A DNA stretch of 64,000 bases from Comamonadaceae bacterium (GCA_947373185.1 CANBWP010000001.1:124001-188000), one strand, 5' to 3'; positions 25,302-35,422 are shown, numbered from the stretch's first letter. Program-made: numbers and translations. Notes: generated by a model from the sequence alone, not told the origin.

Positions 25302-26164
25302 CCATTCAAAGCAATTTGGATCCTTCCATTTACGCAAGACGCAAACGCGCCAACTTTATCGGCTTGGTTTTGTCCATGTCGGCCATGGCCATTGGCCTGA
25401 TTTTCTTGCTTTGGATCTTGACCATCCTCATGTTCAAAGGCTTTTCTGCTTTGAACTTCGCCATGTTGACGCAAAGCACCCCGGCCCCAGGCTCTGAGGG
25501 CGGCGGCTTGGCCAACGCCATAGTGGGTAGCCTGATGATTGTGGTTTCATGCGCCTTGCTGAGTACCCCCATTGGTGTATTGGCGGGCGTCTACCTATCA
25601 GAATATGGTGATCGCAGCAAAATGGCTGCCATCACCCGTTTTGTGAATGACATCATGTTGTCTGCACCGTCCATTGTGATTGGCTTGTTTGTCTATGCCT
25701 TGGTGGTGGTACCTTCTAAGCACTTCTCTGGCTGGGCTGGCACCATTGCCCTCTCATTGATCGCGATTCCAGTCGTCGTTCGCACCACAGAAAACATGCT
25801 GAAATTGGTACCAGTGAGTTTGCGTGAAGCTGCATTTGCGCTGGGCGCACCCAAATGGAAAGTGTCAACATCGGTCGTTTTAAAAGCTGCAAGAAGCGGC
25901 GTGATGACCGGATTACTCCTGGCCTTGGCTCGTGTCAGTGGTGAAACGGCCCCCCTGTTGTTCACCGCATTGAATAATCAGTTTTTCTCTCTTGATATGA
26001 ACAAGCCAATGGCCAATTTGCCAGTGGTCATCTTTCAATTCGCCATGAGCCCCTATGACAATTGGGTCAGTTTGGCATGGGGTGGTGCTCTGCTGATCAC
26101 GCTCACAGTTTTGGCACTCAACATCGTTGCACGCGTTGTGTTCCGAGAAAAAGTTGCAGCTTAA
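25298..26164 (+). CDS. pstA: phosphate ABC transporter permease PstA
   Basis: 288 aa, six helices, EAA loop [15 protein letters not shown]. The ATG at 25298 overlaps the pstC stop (ATGA), which marks the true start; the frame opens earlier at 25256 inside pstC. Pairs with PstC. Confidence 0.95.
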   Translation: MTIQSNLDPSIYARRKRANFIGLVLSMSAMAIGLIFLLWILTILMFKGFSALNFAMLTQSTPAPGSEGGGLANAIVGSLMIVVSCALLSTPIGVLAGVYLSEYGDRSKMAAITRFVNDIMLSAPSIVIGLFVYALVVVPSKHFSGWAGTIALSLIAIPVVVRTTENMLKLVPVSLREAAFALGAPKWKVSTSVVLKAARSGVMTGLLLALARVSGETAPLLFTALNNQFFSLDMNKPMANLPVVIFQFAMSPYDNWVSLAWGGALLITLTVLALNIVARVVFREKVAA

Positions 26165-26185
26165 ACATTCAACGGACTAATTAAT

Positions 26186-26962
26186 ATGAATACTTTGCCT
26201 GCTACCAAAGAAACAATCCTTGAAGTTCGCAACTTGAACTTTTACTACGGCGCATTTCAGGGTCTGAAAAACATCAATTTAGACATTGAAAAAAATACCG
26301 TGACAGCCTTCATTGGGCCATCAGGATGCGGCAAATCGACACTGCTCAGAACACTCAATCGCATGTATGACCTCTATCCAGGCCAGCGTGCGGAGGGCGA
26401 GATTAATTTTGCGGGTGAGAATATTCTCAATCCCAAGCAAGATTTGAACTTGTTGCGATCGCGTGTAGGGATGGTTTTTCAAAAACCAACGCCATTCCCC
26501 ATGTCGATTTACGACAACATCGCCTTTGGTGTTCAGCTTTATGAAAAGCTGTCCCGCAGCGACATGGACGACCGTGTCGAGTGGGCATTGCAAAAAGCAG
26601 CCATTTGGGACGAAGTTAAGAACAAGCTGAATCAAAGCGGCTTGTCTTTATCTGGTGGTCAGCAGCAACGTTTGTGCATTGCACGGGGCATCGCTGTCAA
26701 ACCCTCCATCTTGTTGTTGGACGAGCCTACCTCGGCTTTGGATCCAATTTCAACAGGCAAAGTAGAGGAATTGGTGCATACCCTGAAGAGTGAATACACT
26801 GTGGTGATCGTGACACACAACATGCAGCAAGCTGCACGTGTGTCTGACTACACTGCTTACATGTACTTGGGAGAATTGATGGAGTTTGGAGAAACCGATC
26901 AAATTTTCATGAAGCCCGCCCGTCAAGAAACTGAAGACTACATTACTGGCCGATTCGGCTAA
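26186..26962 (+). CDS. pstB: phosphate ABC transporter ATP-binding protein
   Basis: 258 aa ATPase with Walker [10 protein letters not shown], signature [14 protein letters not shown], Walker [14 protein letters not shown] and the H-loop in [15 protein letters not shown]. Energises phosphate import and, with PhoU, passes the phosphate status to PhoR. Confidence 0.97.
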   Translation: MNTLPATKETILEVRNLNFYYGAFQGLKNINLDIEKNTVTAFIGPSGCGKSTLLRTLNRMYDLYPGQRAEGEINFAGENILNPKQDLNLLRSRVGMVFQKPTPFPMSIYDNIAFGVQLYEKLSRSDMDDRVEWALQKAAIWDEVKNKLNQSGLSLSGGQQQRLCIARGIAVKPSILLLDEPTSALDPISTGKVEELVHTLKSEYTVVIVTHNMQQAARVSDYTAYMYLGELMEFGETDQIFMKPARQETEDYITGRFG

Positions 26963-26976
26963 TTAGGAGTTAGAAA

Positions 26977-27675
26977 ATGGACAAACATATTTCAAGTCAA
27001 TTCGATGCCGAATTGGGCAGTGTTTCTACACGGGTTCTTGAGTTGGGTGGATTGGTGGAGTCGCAAATCCGTCATGCGGTCTATTCACTCTCGCAATTCA
27101 ACAGCGAAGTGGCAGACCAAGTGATTGCAACGGAAGCCAAAGTTAACTCGATGGAGGTTGAGATTGACCGCGATTTGTCCTCCATCATTGCGCGTCGTCA
27201 ACCGACAGCGCGTGACCTTCGCTTATTGATTGCCATCTCAAAAATCACTGCCAATTTGGAACGCGCAGGGGATGAATCGGAGAAAATTGCACGAATGGTC
27301 AAAGCCATTATCAACAGTGGTAGCGCCCGTGCGTTGCCATCGTCTGAGTTGCGCATAGCGTCGGACTTGGCTTCTGGATTGCTTCGCAAAGCTTTAGATG
27401 CTTTTGCGCGTCTGGATGTGACAGAAGCAGTTTCTATTTTGAAAGAAGACGATTTGATCGATGCAGAGTTTGACGGCTTTGTTCGCAAATTGGTGACCTA
27501 CATGATGGAAGATCCTCGCACCATCTCGGCCAGTCTTGATCTGTTGTTTGTGGCCAAAGCCATTGAGCGAATCGGTGATCACGCAAAGAATATCGCTGAA
27601 TTTATCATTTACGTTGTCAAGGGTGCAGACGTTCGGCACATCGCCTTGGCTGATGTGGAGTCGGCCGTTCAATGA
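26977..27675 (+). CDS. phoU: phosphate signalling accessory protein PhoU
   Basis: 232 aa all-helical protein made of two PhoU repeats (each with a conserved ERIGDHAKNIAE-type or ERAGDESEKIARM helix, near residues 85-100 and 190-205). It links the Pst transporter to PhoR and keeps the kinase off when phosphate is plentiful. A clear TAGGAG SD precedes the ATG. Confidence 0.95.
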   Translation: MDKHISSQFDAELGSVSTRVLELGGLVESQIRHAVYSLSQFNSEVADQVIATEAKVNSMEVEIDRDLSSIIARRQPTARDLRLLIAISKITANLERAGDESEKIARMVKAIINSGSARALPSSELRIASDLASGLLRKALDAFARLDVTEAVSILKEDDLIDAEFDGFVRKLVTYMMEDPRTISASLDLLFVAKAIERIGDHAKNIAEFIIYVVKGADVRHIALADVESAVQ

Positions 27676-28382
27676 GAAACTTGCCCCGCATTCTGATTGT
27701 CGAAGATGAGCCTGCGATTGCAGAGTTGATCGCAGTCAACTTGCGACACAATGGCTTTCAGCCCATTTGGGCGATGGACGGCGAAACAGCGCAAAAAGAA
27801 TTGGACGATGTCTTGCCCGATGTCATTTTGCTAGATTGGATGTTGCCTAAAGAAAGTGGTCTCAGTTTGGCCAAGAAATGGCGCAACGACAAACGATCGC
27901 AAACCATTCCCATTTTGATGTTAACGGCACGTGGTGACGAAGTGGATCGCGTTGCGGGCCTTGATGCTGGCGCAGATGACTACATCGTGAAGCCATTTTC
28001 GACCAAAGAGCTGTTGGCGCGTATTCGTGCTGTGCTCAGAAGACGTTCACCAGAACAGTCCGCAGGCCGTATTCAAATGGGGCAGTTGCTATTGGATGCG
28101 GATACGCATCGAGTGAGTTTTCAAGATCAACCACTCAAACTCGGACCCACAGAGTTCAAACTGCTTCAATATTTCATGACGCACAAAGAGCGAGTGCACA
28201 GCCGTGGCCAATTACTCGACCGAGTCTGGGGTGACCATGTGTTCATTGAAGAGCGCACGGTGGACGTTCATGTCAAACGTCTTCGAGAAGCTCTTGGTGC
28301 TGCTGGTAACATGGTGGAAACGGTTCGTGGAGCAGGTTACCGCTTCACGGAAATGACTCAAACTGCAAGCACGGCTGGCTAA
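27672..28382 (+). CDS. phoB: phosphate response regulator PhoB
   Basis: 236 aa OmpR-family regulator: receiver domain with VEDEP, phospho-acceptor Asp in LLDWMLPKESG and Lys in DDYIVKPFS, then a winged helix whose recognition part is EERTVDVHVKRLREALG. It is the expected binder of the 11-bp-spaced half-sites found across this window. The ATG overlaps the phoU stop (ATGA). Confidence 0.96.
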   Translation: MRNLPRILIVEDEPAIAELIAVNLRHNGFQPIWAMDGETAQKELDDVLPDVILLDWMLPKESGLSLAKKWRNDKRSQTIPILMLTARGDEVDRVAGLDAGADDYIVKPFSTKELLARIRAVLRRRSPEQSAGRIQMGQLLLDADTHRVSFQDQPLKLGPTEFKLLQYFMTHKERVHSRGQLLDRVWGDHVFIEERTVDVHVKRLREALGAAGNMVETVRGAGYRFTEMTQTASTAG

Positions 28383-28397
28383 CTACCAGCGTTTTTT

Positions 28398-29723
28398 ATG
28401 TTTCCACGTACCCTCGGCCTGATATTTTGGATGGCCGTTGCTGCTATAACGGGCTATTGGATGAATCCAACGACTGGTCCCGTGCTTGGCGCATTCTTTG
28501 TCTGTCTTTTCACGGTCATCAAGGACTTATGGAAAGGGCAAAAAATCGCCAAGTGGTTGCGACACAACAACGTTCAAGATCCACCTGAAATGGGCGGAAT
28601 TTGGGGGGATTTGATCGATCGCATGCGGCGTATCTTGAACGAGCAGCGCAAGCAAACTCAAAATGAACAGCAGCGTCTTCAAGATTTTTTGTTGGCCATT
28701 CAAGCCTCCCCAAATGGTGTGGTCCTTCTAGATCCTGAAGGCCGTATCGAATGGTGTAATCAAACTGCAGCCCAGCATTTAGGAATGGATGCGAAAAGGG
28801 ACCTGATGCAACATGTGGTTCACCTCGTGCGCGACCCTGTATTTAAAAAGTACTTGACCAGTGATGGCCATGAGGGTGAAGTTGTGATTGACGGTCGAAG
28901 TGCATCTTTGCAAAAAACCGTCAAATTGTCAGTGCAGCTCCACAGTTACGGTGAAAGTCGGCAGCTCTTGTTGACGCGTGATGTCACAGCTGTTGCACAC
29001 GCTGATGCCATGCGGCGCGATTTTGTTGCCAATGTTTCACATGAAATCAGGACCCCGCTGACTGTGATGAGCGGCTTCATTGAAACTTTGCAGAGTCTTC
29101 AATTGGATGCTGAAGAACGTGATAAATATCTGGGGCTGATGGCTGTTCAAGCTGAGCGCATGCAAGATTTGGTCAATGATTTGCTCATTCTTTCACAGCT
29201 TGAGGGCAGCACATTGCCCTCGACCAATGATCCTGTTTCTTTAGATGGTTTGATGGCCGGCATTGAATCTGAAGCGCGTGGCTTGTCTATGGCGCAACTG
29301 CGCTCAGGTGAAGAGCCGCAAATACTTCATTTTGAAAGCTCCCCCGGAGTTCAATTGTTGGGCGCGTCCAAAGAACTTCACAGTGCTGTCGCTAACCTCG
29401 TCAACAACGCTGTTCGTTACACACCTGCGGGCGGTTTGATATCAGCGCTTTGGACACTATTGCCTGATCAAAGAATTCAATTCAGTGTCGTTGATACAGG
29501 ACCAGGCATTGCCTCAGAGCACTTGCCCAGGTTGACCGAACGCTTTTACAGAGTAGATCGCAGTCGATCACGAGAGTCCGGTGGTACGGGCTTGGGACTT
29601 GCTATTACAAAACACGTGATGCAACGACATGGCGGGGAACTGAAAATTGAAAGTGAATTGGGCAAAGGTTCTCGATTTATTTTGATTTTCCCCGCATCGC
29701 GCGTGAGCACGCAAGCTCACTGA
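28398..29723 (+). CDS. phoR: phosphate sensor histidine kinase PhoR
   Basis: 441 aa: two short hydrophobic helices at the N-terminus, a PAS domain (GVVLLDPEGRIEWCN), the H-box VANVSHEIRTPLT, N-box VANLVNNAVRYTP, and G-boxes DTGPGI and GTGLGLAITK. It has no large periplasmic domain, as usual for PhoR, which senses through PhoU and Pst. Last gene of the operon; overlaps the corA-like gene by 7 nt, convergently. Confidence 0.95.
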   Translation: MFPRTLGLIFWMAVAAITGYWMNPTTGPVLGAFFVCLFTVIKDLWKGQKIAKWLRHNNVQDPPEMGGIWGDLIDRMRRILNEQRKQTQNEQQRLQDFLLAIQASPNGVVLLDPEGRIEWCNQTAAQHLGMDAKRDLMQHVVHLVRDPVFKKYLTSDGHEGEVVIDGRSASLQKTVKLSVQLHSYGESRQLLLTRDVTAVAHADAMRRDFVANVSHEIRTPLTVMSGFIETLQSLQLDAEERDKYLGLMAVQAERMQDLVNDLLILSQLEGSTLPSTNDPVSLDGLMAGIESEARGLSMAQLRSGEEPQILHFESSPGVQLLGASKELHSAVANLVNNAVRYTPAGGLISALWTLLPDQRIQFSVVDTGPGIASEHLPRLTERFYRVDRSRSRESGGTGLGLAITKHVMQRHGGELKIESELGKGSRFILIFPASRVSTQAH

Positions 29724-31027
29724 GTTGGTTTCACGGCTCTCGGCAATTTTCTGCGCTCAAAAAGCTTGAGGCCCAGAAAAGTCAGATAACCAATGACTAT
29801 CGAGACAAGGGCAAAACCACCATATGCAATGGGCCACTCAATGCCCTGCGTCATCATGGAAAACTCAGACATGCCGCCCATACCGGCCAAAATGTTGATC
29901 GGCATGAACACAACGCTGAAAACGGTCAACTGGTTCACACGTTTATTTTGATTGATGTTGATGAAGCCGATGGTGGCATCCATTAAGAAATTAATCTTAT
30001 CGAACAAAAATGCTGTATGACTGTTGAGTGACTCAATATTCCGCATCACCTGCTTGGCATCGTCAATTTGAGAGTCCTTGAGCAATCGCGCCCGAAGTAA
30101 AAAATTGAGCGCTCTTTGCGTATCAAGAATATTGCCTCGAATCCGTCCATTTTCAGATTCTTCTTCTGCAATATTTGCCAATGTGATTGCAGCTTGATCA
30201 TCGGTGACGTGTTCGCTCAAAACCAATTTCCCCACTGAATCTAGTGTGGCATAAATTTGTTCCAGTGAGTCGGCAGAACACTCAACGTCTGCTGCATAGA
30301 GATCTAACAAAACGTCAACACAATCGGTGACATAACCTGGCTGCGTCAATGCCCTTCGTTTTTGCAATTTGAAGACTGGTAATTCTTCGTCACGAATGGT
30401 GAAAATAATACCGCCATGCAAAATGAAAGCAACCGAAATACTGCGAGCCTCACCTAGTCGGTCGAGTAAAAAATTGGAATGTAGATGGATGGCTTCGTTG
30501 GTGTCGATGAAAAATCGCGAAGAGACATCTAACTCGGTTTCCTCTAAAGGTCCAGGCAACTCAATGCCGAAATGATGTCCAATGAATGATCGTTCGGCTT
30601 TGCTGGTCTTTAAAAGGTCTATCCAAATTGGCTTCAGATTGTCAAGGTCGGATCGGCCGTGAACGGGCGCTTGTTTCAATCGACCATCGGCCAATTCAAA
30701 GACACTGACCTTGCTATTTTCAAAGTCAAGAATTCGGTCTTTTGCCAGTTGCTCTCTTAACTCATTGGACATTTCCCAAAGTATTTCATTTTGTCGATGA
30801 ATAGGTACGCGTGACCAAACCCAATGTGCATCGTCCAAACTTAACTTATCGAGCGCAACAGCCATTTCTTTTGAGCTGTTTGCAGAAATGAAGTTGAACA
30901 ATTCAGCATCATGTTGCCTGTGAACAACGGATTGAATTCTTGAGTTGTTCGGCATGTTTTGTTTGTCAACCATTGAGCCAATCAGTTTTTGTTTTTCGAG
31001 AATCAGGGCTAATTTTTCGTTTGACAT
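29717..31027 (-). CDS. CorA-family divalent cation transporter with variant signature motif
   Basis: 436 aa. A long soluble N-terminal domain with coiled helices is followed by two C-terminal membrane helices and a short basic tail (ERRKLPRAVK), the CorA layout. The usual GMN motif at the end of the first helix reads GMSEF in AGMGGMSEFS, so the selectivity loop differs. It may carry Mg2+ or another divalent ion. Placed between phoR and a Pho-regulated TonB locus, it could supply the counter-ion taken up with phosphate; this is inferred. A weak Pho box lies upstream (31134-31151). Confidence 0.75.
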   Translation of the reverse strand: MSNEKLALILEKQKLIGSMVDKQNMPNNSRIQSVVHRQHDAELFNFISANSSKEMAVALDKLSLDDAHWVWSRVPIHRQNEILWEMSNELREQLAKDRILDFENSKVSVFELADGRLKQAPVHGRSDLDNLKPIWIDLLKTSKAERSFIGHHFGIELPGPLEETELDVSSRFFIDTNEAIHLHSNFLLDRLGEARSISVAFILHGGIIFTIRDEELPVFKLQKRRALTQPGYVTDCVDVLLDLYAADVECSADSLEQIYATLDSVGKLVLSEHVTDDQAAITLANIAEEESENGRIRGNILDTQRALNFLLRARLLKDSQIDDAKQVMRNIESLNSHTAFLFDKINFLMDATIGFININQNKRVNQLTVFSVVFMPINILAGMGGMSEFSMMTQGIEWPIAYGGFALVSIVIGYLTFLGLKLFERRKLPRAVKPTQ

Positions 31028-31133
31028 AAATGCATCTTCAGGTGAAGTCTATTCATTTTCATTGACATCCATGCATGGAAGAGATTGCAACGGTTTTTAA
31101 ATAGGCTTTCAGTTCTAAGCGTACGAAATTCTT

Positions 31134-31151
31134 GTGACAAGTCTATGAATT
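31134..31151 (-). promoter_or_regulatory. possible Pho box for the corA-like gene
   Basis: Minus-strand half-sites AATTCAT (31151-31145) and TTGTCAC (31140-31134), 11 bp apart. The hexamer 10 nt later, TACGCT, is a poor -10, so confidence is low. Confidence 0.35.
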
Positions 31152-31250
31152 TCTGTCATGTATGGATAGTTCAATTGCTGTCGATGGCAGGCTTACAGAC
31201 GTTCTCGAACAAGATGAAATCAAAGGAGGTTTGATGGGTCAATTTAAGGT

Positions 31251-31306
31251 GTGTCATTAAAGTTTCATAAAAGTGGCGTCTAACTGACATTGAGGTTTAC
31301 TAAAGT
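31251..31306 (+). promoter_or_regulatory. four-unit Pho array and -10 of the TonB-receptor operon
   Basis: Half-sites GTGTCAT (31251), GTTTCAT (31262), GTGGCGT (31273) and CTGACAT (31284-31290) repeat every 11 bp. TAAAGT (31301-31306) follows 10 nt later. This could bind two PhoB dimers in tandem. Predicted start near 31312, leader about 50 nt. Confidence 0.75.
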
Positions 31307-31361
31307 CGAACAGGTAAAAAACACAGACTTTTACCTAGCATTAACTTTTGATGGACCTCAC

Positions 31362-33680
31362 ATGATTCCTAAATTTTCACCCAAGCAAAAACATTTAGCC
31401 TATTTGGTTTCTTTGGCTGTTTTGAGCTTTGCGTCTGCACCCCATGCCATTGCTCAAACAGCACCCGCTGTCGATTTGGGCACCATCGGTGCAAGTACCG
31501 CTGCAGGTGCATTTCGCGCCAGCGATGCCATCAAGGGCACAGCCACAGCCGTTGCCCCCACTCAGGCCAGCCTGCAAGCCACGCAGCCACAGTCCATCAT
31601 CACACGTGAGTTCATTGACTTGTCGGTTGCGCCAACAGCAGAGTACAGCCGCATTGTGAACATTGCCCCTAGCTTGTCAGGTGACTCAGCCAATGGCCCT
31701 GGACTGAGCGAAACCAAAACCACCTTGCGTGGTTTCAGTGATGACCAATACAACATCACCTTTGATGGCATTCCATGGGGTGACACCAACAACCCAGCTC
31801 ACCACTCCACATCCTTCTTCCCCGCCTTCACCATTGGTGGCGCGGTGGTTGAACGTGGCCCCGGCAATGCCAGCAACTTAGGCTACGCCACATTTGGTGG
31901 TTCCATCAACTTGTTTTCTAAAAAGCCATCTCAGGACAAGTCATCGACTTTCTACTCCAGCATTGGCAATTGGAATACCAGCTTGGTCGGTGTCGGATAC
32001 GAAAGTGGCCGCTTGGCCGATCTGGGTGACGCCACTTTGCAGTTGAATGTGCAAGAACTGAAGTCGGATGGTTATTTGAGCCATAGCCCTGTCAAAAGCG
32101 ATAACTTGACTGTCAAATTTGAGCGCCCTGTGGGTGACTCTACTTTGTTGACGGTTTTCTCAACCGTGAACCAAATCCACTATGCGCAACCTGATAGCAA
32201 CAAAGGTGCCACACTTACTCAAATTGCCCGATTTGGAAAAAATTTCCAATTGGACAATGATCCAACCAGCATGAACTATCAGGGCTACAACGCCACCACC
32301 AAGGACACTGATTTTTCTTATCTGCGTTTGAGAAGCGAATTGCAAGATGGTTGGAACTCTGACAACCAGCTTTACACCTACGCTTACAACAATCAGACCA
32401 AATCTTCGACAGATCCAACATGGACTGGCACTACGGGTACCAATCCTGATCCCCGCAGAACCGCACCTGCCGGTACTTGGGTCAAGTCCAGCTTGATTGC
32501 TTTGAATGGCAATATCCCAGGCATTGACAAGCAAAACAAATACCGCGTTGTGGGCGATATTTTGAAATTGACCAAACAACTGGACACCGGTTTGGTGCGT
32601 GTCGGTATGTGGTACGAAACATCTGACACAGATCGCCACCAATATGACATTGACTTGACCACAGGCGGCTACAACCGCAAAGAAGGCACTGTGGCCAACG
32701 GCACTTTCTTGGCCGGCACGACTCGCCCGATCGACAGTGTCTTGTTTGACCAGCAATCAAAAATCACGTCGACGCAGCCGTTTGCTGAATTTGAGTGGAA
32801 AGCCACAGCGGACACAACCATCACACCCGGTTTGAAATCACTCAGTATTTCTCGCTCTGTGACTTCGCCAGTTGAGCAAACCACACGTGAATTGAACCAC
32901 GCTGCCTGGAAAACATACACAGCAACCTTGCCCTTCTTGACAGTCAACAAGCAGTTGTCCAATGAATTGTCTGTTTATGGTCAGTATGCGCAAGGCTTTC
33001 AGATTCCAGATTTGAAAACCTTCTACATTGCCAACCCTTCTTTGAACAGCGCTGAGCCACAAAAATCTACCAACTACCAGTTGGGTGTGGTTGGTAAATC
33101 TGACAAGATGACTTGGGATGTGGATGTTTATCAAATCAACTTCACCAACAAGTTGGTTTCCAATGGTCTCACCGGTGCCAATGCTGCGTACATCAACATT
33201 GGTGGCGCAACTTACAAAGGTGTGGAAGGTCAAATGGCTTTTGTGATGGGTGGCGGTTTCTCCGTCTTTGCCAACGGCTCCATCAACAAGGCTTTGGCCA
33301 ACGACACCGGCAAGCAAATTTCGGGTGCGCCTGAAATGACGGCTGCTTTGGGTGCCTTGTTTGCACAAGGCCCATGGGCTTCTTCCGTGGCTTTGAAGCG
33401 CACAGGTGCTGTCTACCAAAAAGATTACACCAATCAGGCTTACTATGATTTCTATAAAACAGCGGCTTATGACAACGTCGACTTGGGTGTGTCTTACACC
33501 ATGAAGAATGTGGCCATGTTCAAGGCAGTCAAAGTACAGATGAATGTGTTCAATTTGGCCAACAGCCAGAAAGCAACCGCCATCACTGCGGCCAGCTCTT
33601 CAGTGACCGGTACCGCTTACGACACCTACATTTTCCAGGCACCTCGCAGCGCTCAAATTTCAGTGAAAGCTGACTTCTGA
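31362..33680 (+). CDS. TonB-dependent outer-membrane receptor, Pho-regulated
   Basis: 772 aa from the ATG at 31362. The frame opens at 31290 but that part lies in the Pho array. Signal peptide cleaved after HAIA; plug domain with SIITREFID, TLRGFSDDQYNITFDGIPWGD and FGGSINLFSKKP; 22-stranded barrel ending in a terminal phenylalanine. Uses proton-motive energy from ExbB/ExbD/TonB, encoded directly downstream, to import a ligand. The Pho promoter and two phosphatase genes in the locus suggest a phosphorylated organic compound as ligand. The ligand itself cannot be read from sequence. Confidence 0.9.
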   Translation: MIPKFSPKQKHLAYLVSLAVLSFASAPHAIAQTAPAVDLGTIGASTAAGAFRASDAIKGTATAVAPTQASLQATQPQSIITREFIDLSVAPTAEYSRIVNIAPSLSGDSANGPGLSETKTTLRGFSDDQYNITFDGIPWGDTNNPAHHSTSFFPAFTIGGAVVERGPGNASNLGYATFGGSINLFSKKPSQDKSSTFYSSIGNWNTSLVGVGYESGRLADLGDATLQLNVQELKSDGYLSHSPVKSDNLTVKFERPVGDSTLLTVFSTVNQIHYAQPDSNKGATLTQIARFGKNFQLDNDPTSMNYQGYNATTKDTDFSYLRLRSELQDGWNSDNQLYTYAYNNQTKSSTDPTWTGTTGTNPDPRRTAPAGTWVKSSLIALNGNIPGIDKQNKYRVVGDILKLTKQLDTGLVRVGMWYETSDTDRHQYDIDLTTGGYNRKEGTVANGTFLAGTTRPIDSVLFDQQSKITSTQPFAEFEWKATADTTITPGLKSLSISRSVTSPVEQTTRELNHAAWKTYTATLPFLTVNKQLSNELSVYGQYAQGFQIPDLKTFYIANPSLNSAEPQKSTNYQLGVVGKSDKMTWDVDVYQINFTNKLVSNGLTGANAAYINIGGATYKGVEGQMAFVMGGGFSVFANGSINKALANDTGKQISGAPEMTAALGALFAQGPWASSVALKRTGAVYQKDYTNQAYYDFYKTAAYDNVDLGVSYTMKNVAMFKAVKVQMNVFNLANSQKATAITAASSSVTGTAYDTYIFQAPRSAQISVKADF

Positions 33681-33682
33681 TC

Positions 33683-34339
33683 ATGACACTGAGCAAGCTT
33701 TTTGATTTGGCGAACGCCTCTGGCGGTACGCTGTATTTGATGGCTTTGCTCTTGTTGGTGGCCTTGACGGTCATCATCGAGCGAAGCCGTTATTTGTCGA
33801 AGATGCAACAAGATGGTGAAAGTCTGATTGACCTGTTGCATGATGGTTCTGCCCTGAACAGAGACATTCTGATCAAAGCACTGCAGCAGCACGAAAATTT
33901 GCCTCACGCCAGTGTGGTCCATGCCTCGCTCATTGAGCCTGACACGTCTGACCGTGATGCTTGCGCCGGTCATTTGGAAGAAGCCATCATGCGCGAAGTG
34001 CCTGCATTGGACAGATCTTTGTGGGTGCTGGATACCGTCATTACCTTGGCACCGTTGTTGGGTCTCTTTGGCACCATCATTGGCATGTTCGGTGCGTTCT
34101 CTGTGTTGGGGGATGTTCAAAATGGCGCAAGCCAGGTAACGGGTGGTATTGCGGAGGCTTTGATTGCAACAGCCTCAGGTCTGTTGATTGCCATGGTTGG
34201 ACTGGTTTTCTTCAATTGGCTCACCACCAAAGTTCGAATGATCGTGCACCAAATGGAAATTCTCAAGGTCATGATTTTGAACCGCCGATTTGGTAGCCAA
34301 CAACCGACCAATGTGCGTGGCAATTTGAAGGCTGTTTGA
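33683..34339 (+). CDS. exbB: ExbB/MotA/TolQ-family proton channel protein
   Basis: 218 aa, three membrane helices. The conserved block LDTVITLAPLLGLFGTIIGMFGAF and GGIAEALIATASGLLIA in the second and third helices form the ExbB pore. With ExbD it powers TonB. It starts 2 nt after the receptor stop, so it is dedicated to this receptor's operon. Confidence 0.92.
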   Translation: MTLSKLFDLANASGGTLYLMALLLLVALTVIIERSRYLSKMQQDGESLIDLLHDGSALNRDILIKALQQHENLPHASVVHASLIEPDTSDRDACAGHLEEAIMREVPALDRSLWVLDTVITLAPLLGLFGTIIGMFGAFSVLGDVQNGASQVTGGIAEALIATASGLLIAMVGLVFFNWLTTKVRMIVHQMEILKVMILNRRFGSQQPTNVRGNLKAV

Positions 34340-34340
34340 C

Positions 34341-34736
34341 ATGCGCTATTTTGAAACACGCAAAGCACGCATTGAGATCATTCCAATGATCGACATCATG
34401 CTGTTCTTGCTGGTATTTTTTGCCATGATGACCTTGCGCATGATTCCCACATCGGGCCAGGTCAGTAAATTGCCCACCAGCAGCACGGCCAGCGCCATTC
34501 CTTCGCCCAAGCTGTTGGTTGAAATTCGAAGCAATGGCCAATTGTTGGCGGAGGGGCGTGAAGTTGAACCCGCTGACATTTCAGCCTTGGTCAAGTCGCG
34601 TGATCCCGCCAATTTGGCCGTCACCATTGCTGGCAGTGATGATGCTTCAATGCAGCACCTCATGAAGGCTGTGGATGCGGTGCGCATGGGCGGCGCGACT
34701 CAAATTGGACTGGCTGCCAAACAGGTGTCACATTGA
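34341..34736 (+). CDS. exbD: ExbD/TolR-family protein
   Basis: 131 aa, one N-terminal helix containing the functional aspartate in PMIDIMLFLLVFF, then a small periplasmic domain. Starts one base after the exbB stop. Partner of ExbB. Confidence 0.92.
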   Translation: MRYFETRKARIEIIPMIDIMLFLLVFFAMMTLRMIPTSGQVSKLPTSSTASAIPSPKLLVEIRSNGQLLAEGREVEPADISALVKSRDPANLAVTIAGSDDASMQHLMKAVDAVRMGGATQIGLAAKQVSH

Positions 34737-34765
34737 CTGCAAGTTTGAATCCCCAGGGGCAGTGG

Positions 34766-35422
34766 ATGCCCCTCGCTAAGAAGCATGGCCCTCGAAGTTT
34801 TTGGACTTCTCTGGGTTCTGCACTCATGCTTGAAGTGGGCGTTGTCACCCTCATTTTTGTGTGGGTCATCCTGCACCCCCCCGAAGAAATTCGGCAGGTT
34901 GTGCCGCTGGTCATGTCCATGATGGATGCGCCCAAGGAAGTACAAGCGGCGCCGCCCAAACCAGCCAAGGTGCCTGACGTCCCACCCAAAGTCAAAACAC
35001 TGACCCCGCAAGTCGTGCCAGAAGTTCGACAAGCCGTGGAACCCGCGCCCCCCCTTGTGTCAACGGCCACGGCTTTCTCGGCCCCAGTGCCTCAGGTTCA
35101 GCCACCTGTTGCTGCGCCTGTGAGCCCTGCGCCACCGCTGGTGGACCCGGCGCTGGCTTACAACGTCAAATTGGCTGCAGCGGTGCAAGCCGCCTTTGTG
35201 GTACCGGGTCCAGCGGCCGCACTTGGATTTAAGGGCCGGGCTCGTGTAGAGTTCCACTTGAAGGATGGTGTTGTGAGCAATGCCAAAATTCTCCAGGCCA
35301 GTGGGCTCGGCGCTGTGGACCGTGCTGCCTTGAAGGCGGTTGAGGTGGCTTCATTTCCTGCACCACCTGTTGCGCTCTTGGGCAAAGAGGGGGTCTATCA
35401 GATCTGGGTCGCTTGTTATTAA
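34766..35422 (+). CDS. tonB: TonB-like energy transducer
   Basis: 218 aa from the ATG at 34766, which has AGGGG upstream; a TTG at 34733 overlapping the exbD stop is the alternative. One N-terminal helix, a proline-rich periplasmic spacer (about residues 40-130, many Pro-Pro and Pro-Lys), and a C-terminal TonB domain with GRARVEFHLKDGVV and LGAVDRAALKAV. Carries energy from ExbBD to the receptor. Confidence 0.88.
   Translation: MPLAKKHGPRSFWTSLGSALMLEVGVVTLIFVWVILHPPEEIRQVVPLVMSMMDAPKEVQAAPPKPAKVPDVPPKVKTLTPQVVPEVRQAVEPAPPLVSTATAFSAPVPQVQPPVAAPVSPAPPLVDPALAYNVKLAAAVQAAFVVPGPAAALGFKGRARVEFHLKDGVVSNAKILQASGLGAVDRAALKAVEVASFPAPPVALLGKEGVYQIWVACY

Larger units (their letters stand above)
31028..31361. 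other. intergenic regulatory region between corA-like and TonB-receptor genes
   Basis: 334 nt without a gene. It holds a weak minus-strand Pho box (31134-31151), an 8-codon mini-ORF (31234-31260) with a consensus SD, and a four-unit plus-strand Pho array (31251-31290) with its -10. I see nothing else in it. Confidence 0.6.

Noticed and set aside
32160-33419. Minus-strand frames of about 190 codons inside the TonB receptor gene
   Set aside because: Complement of barrel-coding sequence; the receptor reading is complete and convincing.
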